A program made the translations under genes and the position numbers. The notes under the pieces were generated by a model that saw only the letters and a program-made list of their open reading frames with translations, was not told where the DNA came from and searched no databases. Positions 44,396 through 56,550 of a stretch of DNA of 64,000 bases are shown piece by piece (the stretch's first letter is position 1; each line of letters opens with the position of its first letter). The stretch covers positions 76,788,660-76,852,659 of the forward strand of contig NC_092810.1 in NCBI RefSeq assembly GCF_040954645.1. The letters are read 5' to 3'. This DNA is from Diabrotica undecimpunctata (taxonomy: Eukaryota > Arthropoda > Insecta > Coleoptera > Chrysomelidae).

Positions 44396-45171
44396 ACTTT
44401 ACACTACATGATTTTATCATATGACAATATCATATGAGATTTGTTATGATTCCTTGTTTCTATGATGTTTTAAAAAATCGTGTTTACATTACATGATAAG
44501 TTATGACTTATGATATGAGTGACAATGAGTGAGGTTTTATTGATTTTTTTTTGTTTATGGTCATACAGATATTAGACACAGTATAGATATCAACTATTAG
44601 ATTTTGAAACCATTATTATGGAAAATAAATATTTAATTGCATTGGCTTCCCGACTTTTAATAATAATACGCCGGCAACAATTGCGTACAGCGTACAGCAG
44701 TAAGAAGAAAAATATCAGACGCCTTTGGGCTTGCAAGTAGCTCTTACAAAGAAATCGTGGACAGGGTATATCAAATTTAGTGTTGAATTAAATTAAATTA
44801 AAAAATTAAACTAAATAAAAAATAAAGGAAAAATACGACACAATAGCATACATTAGATAACAGGTTCAATATCAATGCAACAAACAAAAAATAAATAAAT
44901 AATGTCTTTGGATAAGGAAATGTTACTGAATTGACATAAGAATAAGGCGAGATATTTAAATATGTTGGTGTTACCCGTATTATTACCGAAAATCATATGA
45001 TTTTATCATGCGGAATAGGCACCGTCCTATTCTCCTGTGACAAGCTATGACGAGCCGCATGACAGTACTTATGACAAAATCATATGACAAATCACACAGT
45101 GTAAACTTGTAAATTTCACTTTATGACCAAATCATATGACAAATCACATGATAAATCATGTAGTGTAAAGT
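44396..45171. mobile_element. MITE with ACTTTACACTACATGAT inverted ends
   Basis: The left end ACTTTACACTACATGATTTT is repeated inverted at the right end (AAATCATGTAGTGTAAAGT). Inner, related motifs (CATATGAT, ATCATATGACAAATCA, GTGTAAAC) recur in both orientations in the subterminal 150 bp. The centre has no ORF. A clear target duplication was not found, so the superfamily is open. Confidence 0.65.
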
Positions 45172-45617
45172 GTGTATAACTTCAAAATTTTATTTATGAT
45201 TAAATATTATAATAACATAATTTTATCATCTCTTTATAATTACTATAATTAAATTAGCCAAATTATATAAAAACATTTAAAATTAAAAGTCTTTTCTATA
45301 CAACTACATTTAAATGTTGCGTGAAGAAGCGTTCTTGCTTACGTCATGCGCGACGAGAACCGATTTTGGAACATTATGTATCATACCTTGTGTTCATTGT
45401 ACCTTTTACCATGGGTAGCATATCATGGGTAGTTACAATACAAGCTTCACAAGCACAAAAGCATAGATAGAATAACAGATAACAGAACAAAATCAGAGAT
45501 GGTGAAGAAGGTTGGTTGTTGTTAAAATTATGGCTGAATTCTAAGTTTAATATATTCTAAATATAATAGCTGTGATTTTAAAGTAACTTTTAGAGTTTTT
45601 CCAATTATAACGTAATA
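45172..45617 (+). promoter_or_regulatory. Presumed promoter and 5' UTR of CNEP1R1
   Basis: A 446-bp stretch between a MITE and the start codon, with a GC-richer patch (45325-45370: GAAGAAGCGTTC, CGTCATGCGCGACGAG) but no clear TATA box. A transcription start cannot be fixed from sequence alone. Confidence 0.4.
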
Positions 45618-45776
45618 ATGTCTTTGGAACAAACAGCGTGTGAAGGTATTAAGATTCTGTTTACAGTAACATTATGTTTACCTATAAAATAGATGTTGTT
45701 GCAGATTTAAAAGCATTTGAGAGGCGTTTGACTGAAGTTATAGCATGTTTACATCCCTCTACAACTAGATGGAGAA
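45618..45776 (+). CDS. CNEP1R1: CNEP1R1 (TMEM188) orthologue, coding exons 1 and 2
   Basis: Host gene. Exon 1 (45618-45645) encodes MSLEQTACE; a 59-bp intron (GTATTAAG to TTGTTGCAG, 45646-45704) follows; exon 2 (45705-45776) encodes DLKAFERRLTEVIACLHPST then TRWR and ends at GTAAGA. Codon phases agree across the intron and predict a Met codon split at the next junction. The peptide matches the start of nuclear envelope phosphatase regulatory subunit 1, the partner of CTDNEP1/Dullard that activates lipin at the nuclear membrane. The two transmembrane helices encoded by later exons were not found in the remaining 18 kb. It is the only host gene seen. Confidence 0.85.
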
Positions 45777-47085
45777 GTAAGATACGTTTTTTTTTTAAAT
45801 TAAGGTTATAGTGAGAGTCAAATGACGGCCTCATTTTTATAAATTTAGATTAGCTACTGGCTAACTGGTTTCCGGGCTTCACATTGCTTTACCATCAATA
45901 TTAAAATATAGTTTCTCTTAGGGACTTACGTTGATTACTTGAACAAGTCTTGGACAAATATTGTGTTTATATGTGATTAAGCCACAATTGATTGTAAAAT
46001 TAAAATTACATTTTTGACTAACTAAAATTTGACGTTTCGTTTTTCACTCCCGAAGTTGTTAAGAATTTTGTTACAAAAAATTAAAGGCGTTAAATAATAG
46101 TCATAAGCAGTCATGAAAATTTCAGTTCTTTATCCAGAAGTTTTGTACTCTGGTCTTGGAGATTTCCAGGTATGAAGTTCTTCTATTCGATACTTCTTTA
46201 TTAGTGAAGAGTTCTTAAGGAGTTTTACTTGGGGTTGACAGTTGTGCTTCGTATCTTCAGTCCAACTAGCTTGGCATTACAAGTTAATTTCCATAAAACT
46301 TATGAATGTCTTCTTGGCTTGGGTAAAATTTATTAGCACTTTTTACAGTAGAATTTCTGTCGCAATGCTCAGCATTATTTCTTCAACTCTTGATTATTTT
46401 TCTACTTCTCATTCCTAAAATATATTCTGTAATTTGTCCAATATCTTCTGTATTCAACATTTTTCCCAGGCTGCTGTTCTGTTATCAGTTCTTCCAGTAT
46501 TAGAACAACCTCATGTTTTGATGTTAATCACCCATAACTGTTTGCAATTTCTGTTGCTGCACAATAAATCAACATTGCACCAGTGTATAAGCTACTAAGT
46601 ATGTGGGTTCATAATCTCTAACAACATGAATAATTTCTTACAACAGTTCATTATTGGTAACCATGGTTGTCTAAGTGAGGTAGACTCAGTTATCCACTGG
46701 GTAAGTATTTTGATTATTGACTTGATCTGCAATTTCCTGCTGATTATTAAGCTTGTGTTCAACTTTGCTTTTGAAAGTACTGTATCTAGCCTATGGGCTC
46801 AGGTTATTTTTTATAATGACTCTAAATTCTACAGAATTTTTTTATTTATTATAAGGGAAAACCTCATTAATAGACTAAATCACAATAAATGCTTAGGTTT
46901 AGTGCAAAAATAAATATTTTATCTTAGTAATACTTTCATGTAAATAAAATATGAAGAAATCAACTACAAATCACCATTATTTTAACATTAAATTGAAAAA
47001 TAAGCAGTCTTAATAAAAAACTAAAACAAAATGCTTCTCTTAAGTTTCGTTGAAGTTATTTTAAAAATATTAATATTTAAATTGT
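45777..47085 (+). other. CNEP1R1 intron 2, unassigned part
   Basis: Begins with the splice donor GTAAGATACG. No exon 3 was recognised. A 95-codon plus-strand frame at 46626-46913 has no known domain. Confidence 0.5.
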
Positions 47086-48330
47086 TTACCAAGACTGAAT
47101 ATCTATCCAAATGATTGTTAATACCATAAAAGGTTCTATAGAATGGAACATAAAATGTTGGCTGGCAACAAAGCTCCGGGTAGGTTGGTGCAATAATTTA
47201 GATGTACAATAATCATAGTTGTAAATTCTTACATTAGAATTATAAACACAAAAGCGCAAAAAATTATGTTGCACTCTTTCTATCATATCTTCATGTGTTT
47301 GAACCATACAACTGAGCCACGTTCCAATACCAATCTAACCAATGCACAATAAACCAATCTTATTGCATCACATCAGTGGAAAATAACTTACAATTTCTGA
47401 ATACAAAACCCAACATTCTCTAACCTTTCAGAGAAATTGTATTAATATTTTCAATAAAAGTTAGTTTTTCATAGAAAATTATACCAAGGTTCTTTACTCT
47501 GGATACATATATTAAATTCTGGTCATTCATTGTATAATTTGTATCAATTCTGTAAGCATTTCGAGTAAAGCTAATAAAGTAGCATGTGTTGACATTTAAT
47601 AAAAGCTTATTTAACCCATATCACTCAAGTTATCTAAATTAGCTTGCAAGAAAATTTAGTGCTATACACAATTAATTGATCTTCAGAATTTAAGATCATT
47701 AGGAAATTTCATGCAGAGACTATTTAAGAAGCAGGTTATGATGTCAGCTATAAATATATTGAATAAAAGGGGTGAGTAATGACCACTCTGTGGAACTCCA
47801 GATGTTACTATGCTAGAATCTGCAAAACAATTACCAACTTTAACTCATTGAGTGTGACTAGAAAGAGAACTTTTAAACCAACAAACTTAAACTTTTAAAT
47901 TTGAAAATGAAAATCAAATGTCACTATTTTTTGAAGCACTATTTGATGGTTTACATGACATCTATTTGTTTGCCATTCTCCATATACCTGATAATATCTG
48001 ACTGATAAGTACCAGATTAGTAACTGTAGATTTATTCTTACTAAAAGCTGAATAAGTTTGTTGTTCTGGAAGATGATTCTTACACATCCATCATAATTGT
48101 TTACTTACCAAGCAGTCAAATAACTTAGGTATGGCTGATTGTATATTGTCACTTTGATAGTTCTCAATGTTTACTTTGGTACCATTTTTGAAAATACGCA
48201 CAGTAAAGCTCTCCTTCTAGATGTCTGAAAAGATCAATGTTTTTATTGATCTATTAAAAAGAAGAAACAAGGGCTACTAACTTCAGCAGGAAGGTGTTGT
48301 CTATATTATATTTTTTATTTATTAACGGAA
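47086..48330 (-). pseudogene. Fossil jockey/CR1-like LINE
   Basis: On the minus strand, near 47810-47700, a broken frame reads SGVPQSGHYSPLLFNIF and later CMKFPNDLKF, matching the GVPQGS-LGPLLF motif and a decayed FADDLK catalytic motif. Further on, 47307-47180 reads DMIERVQHNFLRF and NYDYCTSKLL, the region after RT. Many stops; an old insertion in the intron, opposite to the gene. Confidence 0.7.
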
Positions 48331-48479
48331 TCCATTTATATCCATACCAAACTTTAATACAGCTACCAAGAATAGCGCTTATCTAAAAGTACCAAAACTT
48401 AACAGTTTTAAAAATCAGCATTTTATTATTTTTTGCTTTTCTCTAATTTTTTAGGGGAAAGATTGAGTTTAGATATTTG

Positions 48480-48482
<3 letters not shown>

Positions 48483-48554
<72 letters not shown>
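48483..48554. repeat. (TA)n tract
   Basis: About 72 bp of TA at the left end of the pogo-like MITE. Confidence 0.95.
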
Positions 48555-48557
<3 letters not shown>

Positions 48558-49267
48558 TAGACTCCCTCAATAACGAGAACTGAAATGACAGACTAATTAC
48601 CTCGTTATAAGCCGATCTCGTTTTATCAGACAATAATAACACTGTGCATACATATGAATCTGTAGTTTTCTAAACCATTAACTTCCTATAGTGAAGCCAT
48701 TCGGAGCAATATAAGATGCTAATAAATATTGTTTGAATGGCGTTTTTGAAAAAAAAGTTATTTACTTTTATTGTCAATGAAATATATTAAAACATAAAAG
48801 AGTTGTTTACTTTTATTATCAATGATATACGTTAAAACAAAAAATCTGTACTTATATTATTTCCAACTACATAATGTATAAAGCGTATTTTCAAGGATAA
48901 CATAAACTATTGCTTCTGCAATTTTAAGAACTCTGTCATTTTTAACTGCTTTAAATGGTCCAGTATCATTCTAACTATCATATTTTCTAAAGATGTGAAA
49001 CAGTTGTATTTATTCATTGTAAAGAAGTTTATTTATTGCGGGCTGCAGTTAAGTTTATTGAGGGGCTGTTTGAAAAGGTATTTATTTATAGCCACGACCG
49101 GCCCAAAAACGTAAAAAACACGTTTTTGGATCTTATTTTCTCTCGTTATAACCAAATTTGCCTCGCTATAGAGGGTTATAGTTCAATAGAAATTTCACCG
49201 GACATCTAATGTACCTCGTTATAAGCGAAACCTCGTAATAACCGTGTTCGTTATAGAGGAAGTATAC

Positions 49268-49269
<2 letters not shown>
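48555..49269. mobile_element. pogo/Tigger-like MITE
   Basis: 715 bp flanked by TA, ends CAGTAGACTCCCTCAATAAC and (complement) CAGTATACTTCCTCTATAAC. The CAGTA..CCCT start with CGTTATAA motifs recurring in the subterminal parts (48600, 49142, 49215) is typical of pogo/Tigger-derived elements. No transposase frame. Confidence 0.8.

Positions 49270-49357
<88 letters not shown>
49270..49357. repeat. (TA)n tract
   Basis: About 88 bp of TA joining the pogo-like MITE to the mariner end. Confidence 0.95.
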
Positions 49358-49360
<3 letters not shown>

Positions 49361-50165
49361 GGTGGTCCTTAAGTAATTGTACAAAGAGAAACAGAAGATT
49401 CTACACTTTAAAATATTACGATTTAAGCCAAATTGCTTTAATAAAATGTTGATAATAAGAAAGATACAGAGTGTGAAAGTGCAAATTTAAAATTTTATTT
49501 TTCACTATAACTTTCATGTTTGTAAACATTTATGTATAAAAATTTACAACTGGGTACCTTTAAATATGAAAAATTATAATTTGATGCACACTTTGATGTA
49601 GCTAATAGAGGGCGCCACATATGCCACATATGTGGCATAAATTTGCACTTAACTCTTTTGCTCTTTAAGTTACCTGTATTTGTGACAAAAAATATTAAAG
49701 ATACATTATCTTAACAAAAAAAAGGTATACTTGTTAATAACTTCAAAACTCAAAAGTTTTCGAGATAATCGCATTTTACAAATCAGCTGCATAATTCTGA
49801 TTTAAGGCAATTACTCAAGGCAACGAAGGAAAAATAGACAAAAACATTAATACTTCTGAATTTTGGTATAAAATTCCTTTAACTAAAGTTAATAGTTAAC
49901 AAAATATTAAATAAAATAAATATATCAGCAGGATAATTAATAATAGGATTTGACAAAATAACAGAATAATAGGATTTTACATCAAACATTTTACGTTTTA
50001 TGTTAAATTAAAGTCATAATCAAAACATTTTGTGTACAAACCAAATTAAGAAATAGTTAAACTAAATAACATAACTTTTTGTCTTAGTAAGTGTTCGATA
50101 TGTCCACCATTTTCTTTAATTCATTTGTCAATATATTCCATAAAAGATCGTCTCATATAGCATCA
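49358..50165 (-). pseudogene. mariner-like element, 3' part: long terminal repeat and transposase C-terminus
   Basis: Starts CAGGGTGGTCCTTAAGTAAT after TA. Its first 440 bp are an inverted copy of 62490-62050. Beyond this, at 50165-50065 on the minus strand, a frame reads MRRSFMEYIDK, stop, IKENGGHIEHLL, the conserved C-terminus of mariner transposases. It is the correct 3' complement to the fragment at 61070-62490, and the two parts do not overlap. Confidence 0.7.
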
Positions 50166-50402
50166 TTGTGTGTGTGTGCTGTTGGTTTCTTTTGACTGTG
50201 GACTTAATCCATTAGCCGAACTAAAATTACTCTTAATTATATCTCTTGTACTCATTATATTTATAACCTATTTGATAATAATGATTTACAATAGTAATTC
50301 ACACATATATTATACAGGTACTTACATATATATTTTGGTGAGCGTTTTTGTTTGTTTTTATGCTATACTAAATACTAATACTACTAATAACTATTAAATT
50401 AG
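50166..50402. other. Short unassigned stretch
   Basis: A (GT)n of about 14 bp followed by AT-rich DNA; no gene recognised. Confidence 0.5.

Positions 50403-50485
<83 letters not shown>
50403..50485. repeat. (TA)n tract
   Basis: About 83 bp of TA at the left boundary of the Penelope pair. Confidence 0.95.
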
Positions 50486-50486
<1 letters not shown>

Positions 50487-50559
50487 TTACCCATATATTT
50501 CTAAAGTATTCAACTAGTGAATTCAGAGGTTTAATCGGTCATTCAGGTTGGCAAATAAA

Positions 50560-50640
50560 AAAAGAAGTCAACTACTTCATAAGTTTATCGAAGACGTTTC
50601 GCTTTATATTTCTAAAGCTTCATCAGTTCTCTAAAATATA
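50560..50640 (-). ncRNA. Hammerhead-like motif in the Penelope 3' region (copy 1)
   Basis: Minus strand: CTGATGA (50626-50620), stem II GCTTT/AAAGC, GAAA (50600-50597), then CGTCTTCGATAAACTTATG. Core boxes and stem II are present, with one extra A before stem II. Stem I pairing is not evident and the stem III closing base differs from the other copy, so it may be degenerate. Confidence 0.35.
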
Positions 50641-51264
50641 ACAAATGACATAAAGTTTATAAGAAATACAGATGTTTATAGTTCATAACTTACAACTCAA
50701 TATGTAGTATATTATCGATGTTATCATATATCTACTGTACACTTTACTCATTATTTAAAACTAACTTAACCAAAAAAGAAAAAACAAAAAAACAAAAACA
50801 AAAAATACACAAACTTTGCAGAAAATAATGTTCATATTCGTAGATATGAATATTTAAAAAATTTTAAACAAACATTTGGCTTCATTTAGATGGTTCTCCA
50901 CTGAAGACCAACAAAGTTCTGATTTATTGCAATCTAAGCAAACAACTTGATGCGATACCGAAAATTTTTTTTTTTAAGGGCCATGTGTCACTAAATTCCA
51001 AGGTTTGAGACAATTATGAACTTCTACAGGGGACATTGCATAATTAGTTGGACGGGTGGAATTTGTATGGCGGAAATATTTGATATATTGTTTTTAATTT
51101 ATGTTTTAATGAAACTTGGAAATAGGGGATGATTTTGTTATTATTTTGAATGGAAAATACGCCAACTTTTAACTGAAGAATAATTGGTATCATTTATTTC
51201 GTAAGATGAGAGAGTGGTAAACCTGGCTCAAATTGTCGATGTCGGTTCTTTTGTTTATTGCCGA

Positions 51265-52635
51265 TTAGTTCTTGAGGATCTCACACATTTCAATAAAGGA
51301 GCGTTTCTGATGGTTGTTTTGTTTCGCCAGTATTTTGGTATTTGTGAAATCAATGTGATGTTTAGTGGAAATGGCGTGTTGTGCAAGGGCACAAGAGAGT
51401 TTGGAAAGTCTGATGTCGCTTTTGTGTGAAGTTATACGACCTAGAAGAGATCGACTAGTCTGGCCAATGTAGCAGGAGTTGCATTCTGAACAGGGTATCT
51501 GATAGACAACATTAGTGTGCTCTAACGAGCTTAGTGAAGTTTTAGACTTGGACAATAACTTTCCAATGGTTTTAGTATTTTTTAGGGATATTTTGACGGG
51601 TAAGTTTTTGAATAGTTTAGTAAGCTTGTTCGTAATTTGAGGGAAATAGGGAAGAGAAGCATATTTTGTGGCTGGTTTTGGGGTGAACGGGGAAATGTTT
51701 GTCTGTATGCTATTGGATATGGAGGCTAGTATTGCACCGTTAGGTGCTTCCGAAATAGAATGACCATAGTTTTTAGAGAAAAGATATCTGTTGATGATGG
51801 ATATGGGGTAAGAGTTATCAATGAGAATGGATTTGAGTAAATCCAAAGATTCCCTCTTGTACCGCGTATGGGTCAACGTGTGTACTCTAAAGCTAAGAGC
51901 TTGTACAAGGTTATGTTTGTATCTTATTGGGTGTGTAGAGTGGTAATTTAAGAACCGGTTGCTCGCCATGTCTTTCCTGTACCACGTAGTACCCAATGTG
52001 TTACTATGTGTGCGTATGATTCGCATATCCAAAAACGGTATGCTGTTATCAACCTCCAATTCACAAGTAAATTGCAGGTGAGGATCAACGCTATTGAAGA
52101 CTGATAAGGTGCTTAAAATCTTATCAGGTGGTGTTGCTAGGATCAAGTCGTCGACATAACGCTTTACAAAGGGAACCTGGAAATCTAACTTACTGATACT
52201 CTCATTGATAAGGTCATCGAGTACGAAATTAACTAGAATGGGGGAAATGGACGATCCCATAGGAGTTCCAAAGATTTGGCGATAATATTTGTCATTAAAT
52301 ATTAGATAATTGGTGTCAAACGTCAGTTTTAATAATTCCGAGAATATTTCCCATGATACTGGACGGTGTGGTTGGATTTCATTCCAATGGTTCCGGAGTG
52401 ACGTGACGACGCTGGAGAGTGGGAGGTTAGAAAACAGTGATACTACGTCGAAGCTTACTAAGACATATTCTCTTGGTAACTGATAATTATTGATAAATTC
52501 ACTGAACTGGAAAGAGTCTACTATGTTAAAATCATTCTTATAGTTGTATGCTTGTGAAAGGATGTCCGTTAGGAATTGGGCTACATTAATGTTAGGAGCG
52601 TTTATTGACGATAGTATAGGACGCATACTCAGTTG
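51265..52635 (-). CDS. Penelope RT with GIY-YIG endonuclease, 5'-truncated
   Basis: Minus strand, open from the junction at 52635 to a stop at 51265. RT: SMRPILSSINAPNINVAQFL, motif A VLVSFDVVSLFSNLP, IFGTPMGSSISPILVNFVLD, catalytic VKRYVDDLILAT, IPFLDMRII. C-terminal GIY-YIG nuclease: VVYQIPCSECNSCYIGQTSR with a CxxC and the Arg-containing RSLLGRITSHKSD, as in insect Penelope elements. The N-terminal part is missing. The first 15 or so codons of the open frame (above 52635) come from the inverted neighbour and are not part of the protein. Confidence 0.92.
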   Translation of the reverse strand, partial: QLSMRPILSSINAPNINVAQFLTDILSQAYNYKNDFNIVDSFQFSEFINNYQLPREYVLVSFDVVSLFSNLPLSSVVTSLRNHWNEIQPHRPVSWEIFSELLKLTFDTNYLIFNDKYYRQIFGTPMGSSISPILVNFVLDDLINESISKLDFQVPFVKRYVDDLILATPPDKILSTLSVFNSVDPHLQFTCELEVDNSIPFLDMRIIRTHSNTLGTTWYRKDMASNRFLNYHSTHPIRYKHNLVQALSFRVHTLTHTRYKRESLDLLKSILIDNSYPISIINRYLFSKNYGHSISEAPNGAILASISNSIQTNISPFTPKPATKYASLPYFPQITNKLTKLFKNLPVKISLKNTKTIGKLLSKSKTSLSSLEHTNVVYQIPCSECNSCYIGQTSRSLLGRITSHKSDIRLSKLSCALAQHAISTKHHIDFTNTKILAKQNNHQKRSFIEMCEILKN

Positions 52636-54594
52636 GGTTACCAAGAGAATATGTCTTATTAAGCTTCGACGTAGTATCACTGTTTTCTAACCTCCCACTC
52701 TCCAGCGTCGTCACGTCACTCCGGAACCATTGGAATGAAATCCAACCACACAGTCCAGTATCATGGGAAATATTCTCGGAATTATTAAAACTGACGTTTG
52801 ACACCAATTATCTAATATTTAATGACAAATATTATCGCCAAATCTTTGGAACTCCTATGGGATCGTCCATTTCCCCCATTCTAGTTAATTTCGTACTCGA
52901 TGACCTTATCAATGAGAGTATCAGTAAGTTAGATTTCCAGGTTCCCTTTGTAAAGCGTTATGTCGACGACTTGATCCTAGCAACACCACCTGTTAAGATT
53001 TTAAGCACCTTATCAGTCTTCAATAGCGTTGATCCTCACCTGCAATTTACTTGTGAATTGGAGGTTGATAACAGCATACCGTTTTTGGATATGCGAATCA
53101 TACGCACACAAACCGGTTCTTAAATTACCACTCTACACACCCAATAAGATACAAACATAACCTTGTACAAGCTCTTAGCTTTAGAGTACACACGTTGACC
53201 CATACGCGGTACAAGAGGGAATCTTTGGATTTACTCAAATCCATTCTCATTGATAACTCTTACCCCATATCCATCATCAACAGATATCTTTTCTCTAAAA
53301 ACTATGGTCATTCTATTTCGGAAGCACCTAACGGTGCAATACTAGCCTCCATATCCAATAGCATACAGACAAACATTTCCCCGTTAACCCCAAAACCAGC
53401 CACAAAATATGCTTCTCTTCCCTATTTCCCTCAAATTACGAACAAGCTTACTAAACTATTCAAAAACTTACCCGTCAAAATATCCCTAAAAAATACTAAA
53501 ACCATTGGAAAGTTATTGTCCAAGTCTAAAACTCCACTAAGCTCGTTAGAGCACACTAATGTTGTCTATCAGATACCCTGTTCAGAATGCAACTCCTGCT
53601 ACATTGGCCAGACTAGTCGATCTCTTCTAGGGCGTATAACTTCACACAAAAGCGACATCAGACTTTCCAAACCCTCTTGTGCCCTTGCACAACACGCCAT
53701 TTCCACTAAACATCACATTGATTTCACAAATACCAAAATACTGGCGAAACAAAACAACCATCAGAAACGCTCCTTTATTGAAATGTGTGAGATCCTCAAG
53801 AACTCATCGGCAATAAACAAAAGAACCGACATCGACAATTTGAGCCAGGTTTACCTCTCTCTCATCTTACGAAATAAATGATACCAATTATTCTTCAGTT
53901 AAAAGTTGGCGTATTTTCCATTCAAAATAATAACAAAATCATCCCCTATTTCCAAGTTTCATTAAAACATAAATTAAAAACAATATATCAAATATTTCCG
54001 CCATACAAATTCCACCCGTCCAACTAATTATGCAATGTCCCCTGTAGAAGTTCATAATTGTCTCAACCTTGGAATTTAGTGACACATGGCCCTTAAAAAA
54101 AAAAATTCGGTATCGCATCAAGTTGTTTGCTTAGATTGCAATAAATCAGGACTTTGTTGGTCTTCAGTGGAGAACCATCTAAATGAAGCCAAATGTTTGT
54201 TTAAAATTTTTTAAATATTCATATCTACGAATATGAACATTATTTTCTGCAAAGTTTGTGTATTTTTTGATTTGTTTTTTTGTTTTTTCTTTTTTGGTTA
54301 AGTTAGTTTTAAATAATGAGTAAAGTGTACAGTAGATATATGATAACATCGATAATATACTACATATTGAGTTGTAAGTTATGAACTATAAACATCTGTA
54401 TTTCTTATAAACTCTATGTCATTTGTTATATTTTAGAGAACTGATGAAGCTTTAGAAATATAAAGCGAAACGTCTTCGATAAACGTATGAAGTAGTTGAC
54501 TTCTTTTTTTATTTGCCAACCTGAATGACCGATTAAACCTCTGAATTCACTAGTTGAATACTTTAGAAATATAAATTGACGGTCGTAGTCTTTA
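52636..54594 (+). mobile_element. Penelope-like element, plus-strand copy, head-to-head with the first
   Basis: Begins within RT at LPREYVLVSFD (52636). It reads motif A and, with an internal stop or gap, YVDDLILAT (near 52960) and the GIY-YIG domain (53560-53650) to 53881. A 46-bp deletion near 53110 (after ATACGCACACA) breaks the frame. The 3' region 53882-54594 mirrors that of copy 1 and ends at (TA)n. Non-functional. Confidence 0.9.
54430..54500 (+). ncRNA. Hammerhead-like motif in the Penelope 3' region (copy 2)
   Basis: CTGATGA (54441-54447), stem II GCTTT (54449-54453) with AAAGC (54462-54466), GAAA (54467-54470), a possible stem III CGT/ACG and U-A cleavage site (CGTCTTCGATAA, ACGTA). 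Penelope-like elements are known to carry hammerhead motifs. Here one extra A follows CTGATGA and stem I does not pair well. Confidence 0.4.
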
Positions 54595-54596
54595 CA

Positions 54597-54652
<56 letters not shown>
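54595..54652. repeat. (TA)n tract
   Basis: About 58 bp between the Penelope pair and element D. Confidence 0.95.
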
Positions 54653-54658
<6 letters not shown>

Positions 54659-56119
54659 ACTTTTGAATGTCCATAAGCAATAAAAAACCGATATACAAAT
54701 TTTATTACTTAAATAACAATTAAAATTATTGATATTTCATAAAGACACTGGCATATAAATTTTCAAACATCCTGTATAAGACAAAATATGTATTTTAAGT
54801 TGTTCGAAGAATTGTTCATTAGGCCTCAGAGACAAGACTTTCAAATATTATCGATAAGAAATTTAAATAAGTCGGTTATTGTGGAATGGATTTATCCGGA
54901 ATAAAAGTGTATATAGAAAGTGTTTAAACAATAGACCGGGATTTGCGGTGGTTTTTCTCCCCGAAAGATTATATCGGTAAAAGTTTATTAACAAAAGACA
55001 TTGAATTGAGAAACAGGTATCGTTTGTAGCTATTAGTAAGAAATATTTGTAAAGCAGATAGATTTAGTTAGAATAATTAAAGAATGTTGTTTTCTGGAAT
55101 TACCCGAATGACGTTTTATAGAGAGAGTTGGTTGGTAACGATATACGTCACAGAGGTGGATGATTTTTATTGGTCAATTTTTGAATGCAAGGAGGTGGTG
55201 GTTTTGGCTATGAGATAGGAGAGAGGAAAAAAGTTAGTTAGTCAGTTTTCGTCGTCCAAGAAGGAAGGAGCTTTGTGATTTGTGTTTGTTTGAAGTCCCG
55301 AAGACGTAATTTACCGGGTGTGTTTATTTGCTGTGTAAAAGCTGACCAGTGTGAGGAACGGGGTACAGAGAGATAGAAAAACCAAAGGGTATAAGAATAT
55401 TAATATCAGACGAAGCCGGAAACATTTGGAGTTATAAACAGGCGCGGAGATTGGCTCAAAAGGAGGCTGCATAGACTAACACGAGTTGTTGGGTTGCAGA
55501 TACAAGGACAGATAGGAGAAAGGTGTACGTCATCTGGACCACAATAGGAGCAGAAGCAGAGAAAGGATTTTTTTTGTGGCGTGGCCATAGAATTGCAACG
55601 GCAGAGAAAGAAAGGTCAGTCAATTTTCATTAGAGCAGGAGGGTGGTTTTCATTTATTAATTAAATAAATTGAATAAATAATAGAGACAGTTAATTTTGC
55701 GATCATTAAAAAAAAAATTATAAAAAGAGCTTAGTTATAACACATATTAAAAATCAATGTAAAATAAAACATTTGGGTCCATGATAGAAAACAACTTCTC
55801 ATATATTTAAAGTTAGTATATTGCAAATATTACAGGATTGATTGTTATATAAAATTTCATTAAAATAAAGGACATCTCACATATAGTTCAGTTGAAATTC
55901 TATGTATTTTATTCAGGTCATATTACCTATCCTAATTAGGAAGCCAATTGGAAAATATTTTGAATCCACGATCAAAGGTAAATAGTACAAGTTAAATAGC
56001 CTGACATTGTAATTAATTAATGCTGATTTATTGTGATTAATTGGAGATTAGATCATTTAATAAATCTAGACAGGATTTTTTCTAAATAAGCAATATAATA
56101 CAATTTAAATAGCATAACA
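54653..56119 (+). repeat. Element D 5' LTR
   Basis: 1467 bp. Differs from the 3' LTR at few positions (for example AGAAAGAAAGG versus AGAAATAAAGG). Ends CATAACA. Confidence 0.92.
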
Positions 56120-56550
56120 AAATGGCCCCCAACGTGTAAAGCTTTGAAAAATATTTCTAGTTGGCAAATTTAAAAGGATAGGAGTAGACGAGCAGATATT
56201 TGAAAGTTTATATGCCGTGGATAAAGTGAAATATTATGTAAAATTTGAGGACATAAAGATTTATATATATTTTTTTAAGATACAATTTACCATAATTGAT
56301 TTATTCGTGATATTGACAATTTATAGGTTACCATAATTGATTTATTTGTGTGATATTTACATTTGATAATTTTACCATACTTGATTTATTTGATTGATTT
56401 TGACATTTGATATTTTACCATTTGAATTATTTGTGGGATATTGAAATTTGATACTCGTACTCAAGAGTTATTACATTTGAACAAGAAAAGCCCCGTTTGT
56501 TGCAACAGACCAGTAGAATTTTATATTTGGCGGGGATAAAAACATAATAA
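56120..56550 (+). other. Element D leader
   Basis: Primer-binding site and about 420 bp of AT-rich leader, with imperfect repeats of TTTACCATAATTGATTTATT (56285-56425). Confidence 0.7.

Larger units (their letters stand above)
50486..52635 (-). mobile_element. Penelope-like element, minus-strand copy
   Basis: 5'-truncated Penelope element: coding part 52635-51265, then a 780-bp 3' region that includes a hammerhead-like motif and ends at a (TA)n tract. Its 5' end abuts the 5' end of a second copy in opposite orientation at about 52635. Apart from one 46-bp deletion in the other copy, the two are nearly identical. Confidence 0.9.

Noticed and set aside
55406..55588. 60-codon minus-strand ORF, duplicated at 60270-60452
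   Set aside because: Part of the element D LTRs with no recognised motif. Its Cys content is suggestive, but it lies antisense in the LTR.
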